A DNA stretch of 53,934 nt from Acidobacteriota bacterium (GTDB lineage: Bacteria; Acidobacteriota; Aminicenantia; Aminicenantales; Aminicenantaceae): assembly GCA_030669585.1 (NCBI GenBank), contig DAOVDI010000004.1:1-53934 (forward strand). The letters run 5' to 3'. The notes beneath the pieces are model-generated. The model did no database searches, was not told the origin of the DNA, and saw nothing but the letters and a program-made list of their open reading frames with translations. The translations under genes and the position numbers were made by a program. Below are positions 28,219 through 36,014 of this stretch, piece by piece; position 1 is the stretch's first letter, and every line of letters starts with the position of its first letter.

Positions 28219-28550
28219 CCTGGATTATTCACGGGTCGAGGAGAGGCCAAGGAAAAACAGTCTATAGAAGTCCATAGGAGTCATCGAAGTCGAAGAAGGC
28301 CAAGGGTGAAAGGCCAAGGGCCAATGCAAAAGAGGCCCAAAGCCCAAAGCAGCTTCGCCCAAAGTCATTTAATTTACGTCATTCCCGTGGAAACGGGAAT
28401 CCAGTATAAATTGTATTCTGGATTCCCACTTTCGTGGGAATGACGAGACAAACGAGAGTAACGAGACAAACAGAGACTCTTTGCATCAACTACTGGATTA
28501 TATATAAGAAGTTATGTTAGGTTATCGGCAGTTTTTATGAATAAAGCAGG
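28219..28550 (+). repeat. Composite MITE-like element, copy A, with both termini
   Basis: CCTGGATTATTCACGGGTCGAG ... TTTTTATGAATAAAGCAGG; AAGTC array 28258-28295; ATTCCCGTGGAAACGGGAAT 28381-28400; ATTCCCACTTTCGTGGGAAT 28422-28441; long dyad between them. Confidence 0.85.
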
Positions 28551-28565
28551 ATAGGAGGATGAATA

Positions 28566-29774
28566 ATGTTGCGAACTAAAATAGCATTGGGTTTTCTGGT
28601 GTTTCTTTTAGCTGGAACACTTGTCGCTGTTGAAGAAAAGGATAATATTCTAAGACTTAAGATCGGTGATTCTCAACTCAAGGACAAGACAATGGCAATA
28701 ACTCCGGGCCAAATATATTCGGCTGAAAAGGGGAGCGCCATATCCTTCGAAAAAATGATCGAAGAGATGAAGACCGCAAGGATCGTGTATGTGGGAGAGT
28801 CCCACAACAGCCTTCCTATGCATGATGTCCAGCATAAGATCGCACAGGCTCTGTATGCCATAGATAAAGATCTAGCAATAGGGCTGGAAATGTATGATAT
28901 CAGGTGGCAGGAGCCCCTGAACAAATGGAGCCTGGGTCTTTTAACCGAGGATGAGTTTATCGACCAGGCCCAGTGGTATGTGAATTGGAATTTCAATTTT
29001 AAGTATTATAAAAAGATCTTTGGTTTGGCAAAAGAAAACAAGATCCCGATACATGCTTTGAACGCACCCAGAAATATCATTCGTAAGATCAGGATGCGGG
29101 GATGGGACGCTTTAAGTAATGAGGAAAAACAGATAGTCCCAAAACCTGATCTCACAAATAAGGACCACATTGCATTGATGCGGGCTATATTTGGAGATAT
29201 ACAGATGCCGGCAGCAATGAAGGGACATGGATCAGGGGATATGATGTTTAAAATGCTTTACCGGGCCCAGTCCTCCTGGGATGAAGTCATGGCTAAAAAT
29301 ACTCTCCGTACCGTGGATATAGAGGGCAAGAGAGTCATTGCGTTTGTAGGTTCCGGCCACCTTATCTACAATCTTGGGATAAACCGCCGTGCCTATGAGA
29401 GGCAGTCTTTACCTTACAAGACAGTGATCTGCGTTATTATTCCTGAAGGTAAAGACAGTGTTATTATTTCGAGAAGCCTTGGTCATTATATCTGGGGCCT
29501 GCCTGAAGAAGCACGGCCTGAGTATCCTTCTATAGGTATTGCTCTAACGAAATTCGACGGGTTGGACAATCTTGTCATTGCAAGGGATCCCATGTCGGGC
29601 GTGGCCAAAGGTAAAAATTTCAAGAAAGGAGATATTATCCTCGCCGTAGATGGCCAGCATTTTACATGTATCAATTGCCTCCGAAAATATCTTTCGAAAT
29701 TTACCTGGGGAGATGAGGTCGCTTTCAAGCTGCTGCGTGAAGCAAAAAAACTCGAGATCAAAATGAAGTTTTAG
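28566..29774 (+). CDS. ChaN-like (DUF399) protein with signal peptide and C-terminal PDZ-like domain
   Basis: 402 aa; 'RIVYVGESHNSLPMHDVQHKIAQAL', 'IGLEMYDIRWQEPLNKW', 'VIAFVGSGHLIYNLGI'; PDZ-like 'VAKGKNFKKGDIILAVDGQHF'. Confidence 0.85.
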   Translation: MLRTKIALGFLVFLLAGTLVAVEEKDNILRLKIGDSQLKDKTMAITPGQIYSAEKGSAISFEKMIEEMKTARIVYVGESHNSLPMHDVQHKIAQALYAIDKDLAIGLEMYDIRWQEPLNKWSLGLLTEDEFIDQAQWYVNWNFNFKYYKKIFGLAKENKIPIHALNAPRNIIRKIRMRGWDALSNEEKQIVPKPDLTNKDHIALMRAIFGDIQMPAAMKGHGSGDMMFKMLYRAQSSWDEVMAKNTLRTVDIEGKRVIAFVGSGHLIYNLGINRRAYERQSLPYKTVICVIIPEGKDSVIISRSLGHYIWGLPEEARPEYPSIGIALTKFDGLDNLVIARDPMSGVAKGKNFKKGDIILAVDGQHFTCINCLRKYLSKFTWGDEVAFKLLREAKKLEIKMKF

Positions 29775-30030
29775 CCTGGATTATTCACAGGTCGAGGAAA
29801 GGCCAAGGAAAAATAGTCTATAGAAGTCCTTAGAAGTCCATAGGAGTCGTCGAAGTCGAAGAAGGCCAAAGGTGAAAGGTGAAAGGCAGACATCATTCCC
29901 GTGGAAACGGGAATCCAGACAAACGAGAGTAACGAGACAAACGAGAAAAACGGAGACTCTTTGCATCAACTACTGGATGATACATAAGAAGTTATGTTAG
30001 GTTATCGGCAGTTTTTATGAATAAAGCAGG
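29775..30030 (+). repeat. Composite MITE-like element, copy B, with both termini
   Basis: CCTGGATTATTCACAGGTCGAGG ... TTTTTATGAATAAAGCAGG; AAGTC array 29814-29861; ATTCCCGTGGAAACGGGAAT 29895-29914. Right ~100 bp nearly identical to copy A. Confidence 0.85.
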
Positions 30031-30042
30031 ATAGATGATTCG

Positions 30043-30933
30043 ATGAGTATTCGGCAGTGGGTTTATTTTCTTTTTTTGACTGTGATCTGGGGATCTTCTT
30101 TTATGTGGATAAAGATCGCAGTTCAGGAGATCGGGCCGTTTAAAGTAGTATCTATCCGAATGATGCTTGCTGTTTTGATCTTGTTTGTCATTTTAAAAGC
30201 ACGCAAGATCGCAGCTCCTAAAACCTGGAAGATGAGAGGAATTCTCCTGCTTCAAGGGATGATAAGCGCAACGGTCCCTTGGGTCCTCATTACCTGGGCA
30301 GAGCAGTATATCGATTCAGCAGTGGCGACAATTTATAATGGGACTGTTCCGATGTTCACCATGATCTTTGCTCATCTTTTTGTCCGTGATGACCGTATGA
30401 CAATCCGCAAGGTTTCAGGGCTTTTACTGGGTTTTGCCGGAGTGATCGTCCTTGCCCAGAACAGCCTTTTCCACGGGAATGTAAACGGGAGTGCTTCACA
30501 CATGATTTTACTGGGACAGGGAGCTATGCTGCTGGCTGCCATATTCTATGGGATATCCAATGTGTATGCCCGGATCAAGCTGCACTCCGTACCTCCTGTT
30601 TTTCAGGCGTTTTATACGATACTTTTTGCGGGTATGATATTGTGGGTTGTTACACCCGTTATTGAATTTCCCATGGTGCTGCCGGTCAAGCCTGTTACCT
30701 GGATGGCCATCGCCTGGCTGGGGATTCTGGGTGCAGGCCTCAGTTATATTATGTTTTACCGGCTTCTTCACGAGATCGGCCCGACGCGCGTCTCGCTTGT
30801 GACCTACAGCATCCCAGTTGTAGGTGTCGGTTTGGGAGTCATATTTCTAAAGGAACAATTGAGCTGGTACCTGATCGTTGGAGCGCTTCTGATCGTATCA
30901 GGCATATGGGGAGTTAACAAGCGCCAGGAATAA
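30043..30933 (+). CDS. EamA/DMT-superfamily transporter
   Basis: 296 aa, about 10 TM; 'TVIWGSSFMWIKIAVQEIGPF', 'YNGTVPMFTMIFAHLFVRDDRMTIRKVSGLLLGFAGVIVL'. Confidence 0.9.
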   Translation: MSIRQWVYFLFLTVIWGSSFMWIKIAVQEIGPFKVVSIRMMLAVLILFVILKARKIAAPKTWKMRGILLLQGMISATVPWVLITWAEQYIDSAVATIYNGTVPMFTMIFAHLFVRDDRMTIRKVSGLLLGFAGVIVLAQNSLFHGNVNGSASHMILLGQGAMLLAAIFYGISNVYARIKLHSVPPVFQAFYTILFAGMILWVVTPVIEFPMVLPVKPVTWMAIAWLGILGAGLSYIMFYRLLHEIGPTRVSLVTYSIPVVGVGLGVIFLKEQLSWYLIVGALLIVSGIWGVNKRQE

Positions 30934-30953
30934 ACCCTGTAATAAAGAGCAGA

Positions 30954-31823
30954 TTAGCCTAAAGATTCCTTGATTTTAGTTCCCATCTCCGCAGGGTTTT
31001 TGGCGACGTAAACGCCTGCATCCTCAAGGGCTTCCATCTTTTCTTTGGCTGTTCCTTTGCCTCCGGCGATAATAGCGCCTGCATGTCCCATTCGCCTGCC
31101 TGGAGGAGCGGTCTGGCCTGCAATAAAGCTGACCACCGGTTTATTGAACTCAGCCTTGATGTAGGCGGCAGCCTCTTCTTCAGCGGTTCCACCGATCTCT
31201 CCGATAAGGACAACTGCCTCGGTTTCATTGTCCTTTTTGAACATTTCCAGCAGCTCGATGTATTTCAATCCGACAATGGGATCCCCTCCGATACCGATAG
31301 CAGTGGATTGCCCGTATCCCTGTTCAGATACTTGGGCCACAGCTTCGTAAGTCAGAGTTCCGGATCTAGAGATAATGCCGATGGACCCTTGTGTGTGGAT
31401 ATGTCCCGGCATGATGCCGATTTTGCATTTCCCTGGGGAAATGACGCCAGGTGTATTTGGCCCGATCAACTGGCAGTTATTTGCTTTGAGATACAGTTTG
31501 GCTTTGATCATATCAAATGTTGGAATACCTTCGGAAATGCAAACGACAAGGTTTACCCCGCTGTCTGCAGCTTCCATTATTGCATCAGCAGCAAAGTAGG
31601 GAGGAACGAAAATGGCAGCCGCATTGGCCTCCTCTTTTTCTACTGCTTCTGCGACTGTGTTATATACAGGAACGCCGAGATGGGTCAAACCGCCCTTGCC
31701 GGGTGTGACTCCAGCCACAACCTTGGTTCCGTATTCCAGCATCCTTTCCGTATGAAAGGTTCCTTCTCCTCCAGTGATACCCTGGACAACAACTCTGGTT
31801 TTTTCATCTATTAGAATACTCAT
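30954..31823 (-). CDS. sucD: Succinyl-CoA synthetase alpha subunit
   Basis: '[18 protein letters not shown]', '[22 protein letters not shown]', '[16 protein letters not shown]', '[15 protein letters not shown]' (active His). Confidence 0.96.
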   Translation of the reverse strand: MSILIDEKTRVVVQGITGGEGTFHTERMLEYGTKVVAGVTPGKGGLTHLGVPVYNTVAEAVEKEEANAAAIFVPPYFAADAIMEAADSGVNLVVCISEGIPTFDMIKAKLYLKANNCQLIGPNTPGVISPGKCKIGIMPGHIHTQGSIGIISRSGTLTYEAVAQVSEQGYGQSTAIGIGGDPIVGLKYIELLEMFKKDNETEAVVLIGEIGGTAEEEAAAYIKAEFNKPVVSFIAGQTAPPGRRMGHAGAIIAGGKGTAKEKMEALEDAGVYVAKNPAEMGTKIKESLG

Positions 31824-31836
31824 GTTTCACTCCTCT

Positions 31837-32997
31837 TCATTGCCCGGTCAGGGGAACGACTTTCTCAGCAGCTTCTTCCATTCCGCCTGCAGAATAGAAT
31901 TCCAGTCCTGATTCCTCAAGAATCTTTTTGCCCTCTTCTACGTTTGTTCCTTCCAGCCTTATCACCATTGGGATCTTTACTCCTAATTCTTTAGAAGCTT
32001 TGACGATCCCGCTGGCAACAAGGTCACACCTGACAATGCCTCCGAAGATGTTCACCAATGCGGCCTTGACATCCGGATCGGAGACAAGGATCCTGAAAGC
32101 ATTTTTAATAGCTTCTTCAGAGACTCCTCCGCCGACATCCAGGAAATTGGCCGGCATGGCGCCTTTGAGCATGATGATATCCATGGTAGCCATAGCAAGC
32201 CCTGCGCCATTGACCATACAGCCAACGCTTCCATCCAGTTTGATGTAATTAAGATCGAATTTTCCAGCTTCGACCTCGAGCGGATCTTCCTCATCCAGAT
32301 CTCTCATTTCCGCAATATCAGGATGGCGTTTCAGTGCGTTATCGTCAAAATTCATTTTGGCATCCAGGGCAAAAACATCTCCCTGTTTTGTGATGAGCAT
32401 GGGGTTGATTTCTGCGAGCGATGCATCAGATGCTTCAAAAGCCTTATAGAGGGCTATAATAAACTTGATGGTCTGTTTAAGGGTGTTTCCTTCCAGTCCA
32501 AGCTTAAAGGCCAATTTACGTGCCTGAAAGCCTTGGAAACCCGTGGCTGGATCTATATATTCTTTATATATAAGATCAGGTGTTTCAGCTGCGACCTTCT
32601 CGATCTCCATTCCGCCTTCAGAGGAAGCCATGATGACAGGGGCTTCTTTTGCACGGTCGATGACGATTCCGATATACAATTCCTTATCGATATCCAGAGC
32701 TTCTTCGACCATGATCTTTTTGACAAGTTTTCCCTCTGGTCCAGTTTGGTGTGTGATCAGGGTCATGCCGATCATGTCATGGGCCAGTTTTTCCGCTTCA
32801 GAGGGGTCCTGGGCTAATTTGATGCCGCCGCCTTTGCCTCGTCCTCCTGCATGGACCTGTGCTTTGAGAACCACACGTGGACCGATCTTTTCTGCAATTT
32901 CCCGGGCTTTAGCAGGGGAGTCTGTTACTTCTCCTTTAGGGATATTCACATTGAAACGGCTGAGGATCTGTTTAGCTTGATATTCGTGTATTTTCAT
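31837..32997 (-). CDS. sucC: Succinyl-CoA synthetase beta subunit
   Basis: MKIHEYQAKQILSRFNVNIPKGEV...; 'VHAGGRGKGGGIKLA'; 'INIFGGIVRCDLVASGIV'-type motif. Confidence 0.96.
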   Translation of the reverse strand: MKIHEYQAKQILSRFNVNIPKGEVTDSPAKAREIAEKIGPRVVLKAQVHAGGRGKGGGIKLAQDPSEAEKLAHDMIGMTLITHQTGPEGKLVKKIMVEEALDIDKELYIGIVIDRAKEAPVIMASSEGGMEIEKVAAETPDLIYKEYIDPATGFQGFQARKLAFKLGLEGNTLKQTIKFIIALYKAFEASDASLAEINPMLITKQGDVFALDAKMNFDDNALKRHPDIAEMRDLDEEDPLEVEAGKFDLNYIKLDGSVGCMVNGAGLAMATMDIIMLKGAMPANFLDVGGGVSEEAIKNAFRILVSDPDVKAALVNIFGGIVRCDLVASGIVKASKELGVKIPMVIRLEGTNVEEGKKILEESGLEFYSAGGMEEAAEKVVPLTGQ

Positions 32998-33029
32998 ATG
33001 ATTAGTCCTTTGTAAGGATAGAATTTAGA

Positions 33030-33061
33030 GGAAAAGCCTTCCCAGAAGGGCAGGCTTTTCC
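33030..33061. other. Strong intercistronic stem-loop in the TCA operon
   Basis: GGAAAAGCCT (33030-33039) / AGGCTTTTCC (33052-33061), with inner CCC/GGG; no clear T-tract on the minus-strand 3' side. Confidence 0.6.
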
Positions 33062-33086
33062 TTGTGATGCTCAAATAAAGTGGTTC

Positions 33087-33641
33087 TTATTCTTTTCTAA
33101 ATTGTTTTTTTCCTTCTTCGTAGAGATCCCCACCATACATATCATTGATGATAATACACGGGAAATCTTTGACCTTGATCCGTCTTATAGCTTCAGGTCC
33201 CAATTCAGGGTAAGCGATGATTTCTGCCTCTTCGATGCTTTTTGAGATAAGAGCGCCCGCGCCTCCTACTGAGGCTACATATACGCCTTTGTATTTTTTC
33301 AACGCATCCTTGACTTCTTCGTTTCGGGCTCCTTTGCCGATCGAGCCTTTTAAACCGAGTTCGTAAAGAGTTGGAGCATAAGAATCCATCCTGTAACTGG
33401 TAGTAGGGCCGGCAGAGCCGATTGGTTTTCCGGGCCGGGCAGGTGTTGGGCCAACGTAATAAATAAACTGTCCCTTGACATCTATGGGTAGTTCCTTCCC
33501 TTCTGTGATGAGGTCAATAAGTTTTTTGTGGGCGGAATCCCTTCCTGTATAAAGGTAACCGGTAATAAAAATGCTGTCGCCTGATTTGAGTTTGGCTATA
33601 ACTTCGTCCGAAACTGGAGTAGTAATTCTGTGTTCAGCCAT
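33087..33641 (-). CDS. Fe-S class I fumarase/tartrate dehydratase beta (C-terminal) subunit
   Basis: 184 aa; 'GDSIFITGYLYTGRDSAHKKL', 'YYVGPTPARPGKPIGSAGPTTSYRMD', 'GKGARNEEVKDALKKYKGVYVASVGGAGAL'. Confidence 0.92.
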   Translation of the reverse strand: MAEHRITTPVSDEVIAKLKSGDSIFITGYLYTGRDSAHKKLIDLITEGKELPIDVKGQFIYYVGPTPARPGKPIGSAGPTTSYRMDSYAPTLYELGLKGSIGKGARNEEVKDALKKYKGVYVASVGGAGALISKSIEEAEIIAYPELGPEAIRRIKVKDFPCIIINDMYGGDLYEEGKKQFRKE

Positions 33642-33649
33642 TTCTGGTC

Positions 33650-34582
33650 TCAGATATTACACTCTGCGACGGTTTGTTTAACCTTCTCCATGGTGGTCTG
33701 GAGCATGGCCTTCTCATCGTCATTAAGGCTGATCTCTAGTATCTTTTCTACTCCCTTGGCGCTGATAAGGACAGGGACACCGATAAAATAGCCGTTGATC
33801 CCGTACTCTCCCTCACAGAGAGCAGCCCCCGAGAGAACCCGCCGTTTGTCCTTGAGGTAAGATTCTGCGATCACGATAGCGCTCCAGGCCGGGCTGAAGA
33901 ACGCAGACCCTTTACCGAACAGCTTGACGATCTCTGTTCCCGCATTACGCGTTCTGTCAACCACGCGGTCAATCAATGCCTGGTCAGCAATATCGGCCAA
34001 AGGAACGCCGCCGACCGTGGTTAGACGTGGGAGAGGAACCATGGTGGGACCGTGGCCGCCAAGGACTGTCCCAGCGATATCTACAACGGACACACCAAGT
34101 TCCATGGCGAGGAAGGAACGAAAGCGTGCCGTGTCCAATGTTCCAGCCATACCCAGAACCTGGTTCTTGGGGAATCCTGTAACCTTATGGAACACATAGA
34201 CCATAGCATCCAGAGGGTTTGTCAGAACAAGGCAGAAAGCGTTGGGAGCGTGGTTTTTAACTCCGTTAGCGACGTCGGTGATTATCTTGATGTTGATATC
34301 CAGTAAGTCTTCCCGGGTCATTCCTGCCTCTCTTGGTTTTCCAGCTGTGATGATGACGATATCAGAGCCCTCTATGTCTTTGTAATCTGATGTGCCGCTG
34401 ATATTTGCATCATAATTGACGTGAGGGGCCATTTCCATCAGATCAAGAGCTTTGCCCTTGGCGGGATTCTCGTAATCAGGGATGTCCAGTATTACGATGT
34501 CTCCCATTTCTTTCTGTGCGGCAATCATGGCCAGGATCTGGCCGATCTGGCCGCCGCCAATAAGTGCTATTTTTTTTCTCAT
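33650..34582 (-). CDS. mdh: Malate dehydrogenase
   Basis: 310 aa; 'RKKIALIGGGQIGQILAMIAAQKEMGDIVILDI', 'VFHKVTGFPKNQVLGMAGTLDTARFRSFLAMEL', 'GGHGPTMVPL'. Confidence 0.95.
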   Translation of the reverse strand: MRKKIALIGGGQIGQILAMIAAQKEMGDIVILDIPDYENPAKGKALDLMEMAPHVNYDANISGTSDYKDIEGSDIVIITAGKPREAGMTREDLLDINIKIITDVANGVKNHAPNAFCLVLTNPLDAMVYVFHKVTGFPKNQVLGMAGTLDTARFRSFLAMELGVSVVDIAGTVLGGHGPTMVPLPRLTTVGGVPLADIADQALIDRVVDRTRNAGTEIVKLFGKGSAFFSPAWSAIVIAESYLKDKRRVLSGAALCEGEYGINGYFIGVPVLISAKGVEKILEISLNDDEKAMLQTTMEKVKQTVAECNI

Positions 34583-34605
34583 AAAAACCTCCTATGTATT
34601 ATTGC

Positions 34606-34623
34606 AGGGGCTTTAGCGCCCCT
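34606..34623. other. Short GC stem-loop between icd and mdh
   Basis: AGGGGC TTTAGC GCCCCT. Confidence 0.4.
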
Positions 34624-34630
34624 TATTTCC

Positions 34631-35830
34631 TTATCCTTTGACAAATCTTTCCCAGCGTTCTTTCAGATTGGGGTCCTGCATAGTGTCCATCAGATACTGG
34701 GCGTATTCTGCTCCAGTTGCTCCGGTGTCACGGCCGGTCATGACATATTTCTTCTCATAGTTTGCACAGATATCTATGGCCATTTCCAGTTTATTATGAT
34801 GTTCTTTGTATCCAAGATGGTCTATCAGCATAGATGCGGCTTTGATCATGCTGCCTGGGTCGGCGTACTGAGCGCGGCCTTCTTTGACCATACGTGGGGC
34901 AGACCCGTGAATAGCCTCGAACATGGCATACTGTTTGCCGATATTGGCGCTTCCAGCCGTGCCAACGCCGCCCTGAAATTCTGCAGCTTCATCTGTCAGG
35001 ATATCACCGTAGAGATTTGGTAACACCATAACCTTGAACTGGGTTCTGCGCTTCGGATCGATCAGCTTGGCTGTCATGATATCGATGTACCAGTCATCGC
35101 ATTCGATCTCGGGATATTCCTGTGCGATCCTGTACCCGGTATCGAGAAATAATCCGTCCGAGGTTTTAATAACATTTGCCTTGGTGACGATCGTGACTTT
35201 TTTGATGTTGTTCTTTTTGGCATATTCAAAAGCCATGCGGATGATCCTTTCTGCGCCCTGTTTTGTGATGACTTTAAAGTCAACTGCCAGGTCATCCGTA
35301 ACCTGAATACCACGGCTTCCCATAACGTATGCTCCTTCAGTATTTTCCCGGAAGAACATCCAGTCAATACCTTCACTCGGAACCTTGACAGGCCGGACAT
35401 TGGCAAAAAGATCGAGGTATCGCCTCAATGCGACGTTGCAGCTCTCAATATTGGGCCATGGATCTCCCTTTCGAGGGGTTGTAGTCGGGCCCTTCAGTGT
35501 TATATGACATTTTTTGATCTCTTCCAGGACATCATCAGGAACGGATTTGTTGTGTTTGGCGCGGTTTTCAATAGTTAGACCTTCAATATTGCGAATTTCG
35601 ATTTTTCCGCTTTTTATCTCATCTTGAAGCAGAAATTCCATGATCTTCCTGGATTCTGCAGCGATGAACGGACCTATGCCGTCTCCACCAAGGATACCGA
35701 TGATGATAGGTTTTACCTGGCTATAATTAACCCAATCCTGAGCATTTTTCATTCCCTCGATGCGCTTCAACTGCTCTTCGACGATTCTGCCAAAATGGTC
35801 TTTAGCTCTTTGGATTGTTTCATTGTTCAT
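34631..35830 (-). CDS. icd: Isocitrate dehydrogenase (isocitrate/isopropylmalate dehydrogenase family)
   Basis: 399 aa; 'GILGGDGIGPFIA', 'WMFFRENTEGAYVMGSRGIQ', 'MVLPNLYGDILTDEAAEFQGGVGTAGSANIG', 'EAIHGSAPRM'. Confidence 0.92.
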   Translation of the reverse strand: MNNETIQRAKDHFGRIVEEQLKRIEGMKNAQDWVNYSQVKPIIIGILGGDGIGPFIAAESRKIMEFLLQDEIKSGKIEIRNIEGLTIENRAKHNKSVPDDVLEEIKKCHITLKGPTTTPRKGDPWPNIESCNVALRRYLDLFANVRPVKVPSEGIDWMFFRENTEGAYVMGSRGIQVTDDLAVDFKVITKQGAERIIRMAFEYAKKNNIKKVTIVTKANVIKTSDGLFLDTGYRIAQEYPEIECDDWYIDIMTAKLIDPKRRTQFKVMVLPNLYGDILTDEAAEFQGGVGTAGSANIGKQYAMFEAIHGSAPRMVKEGRAQYADPGSMIKAASMLIDHLGYKEHHNKLEMAIDICANYEKKYVMTGRDTGATGAEYAQYLMDTMQDPNLKERWERFVKG

Positions 35831-35975
35831 TTGTAATCTCTCCCTTACTAATATGAAAAAAAATAGTATAATTATTTCTATATTAAAGCAATAAATATTT
35901 TTACCTGCTTAATTCATAAAAAAGGAAGGTTTTAACGAGTCCGTTGAAGTTTTGTATTGTCTATTATATCATCAT

Positions 35976-36006
35976 AACGAGAAAAACGAGAGTAACGAGA
36001 GAAGGA
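35976..36006 (+). repeat. ACGAG-module (shared with the composite elements) supplying the acnB leader
   Basis: AACGAGAAAAACGAGAGTAACGAGAGAAGGAG just upstream of acnB; same 'AACGAGAGTAACGAGA' string in copies A, B and D. Confidence 0.6.
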
Positions 36007-36014
36007 GTGATTAA

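Noticed and set aside
29781-29969. 62-aa minus-strand ORF over copy B
   Set aside because: Contains 'LDSRFHGNDV', a product of the repeat palindrome.
28219-30030. Composite transposon carrying chaN
   Set aside because: No transposase ORF in either flanking element and no clear target-site duplication; kept only as a repeat-bracketed gene.
31083-31814. 243-aa plus-strand ORF opposite sucD
   Set aside because: sucD is unambiguous on the minus strand; the antisense ORF is Cys/Ser/Phe-rich as expected from complementing coding sequence.
34421-35023. 200-aa plus-strand ORF spanning the mdh-icd junction
   Set aside because: Antisense to two clear genes and crosses their intergenic region; no domain-like features.
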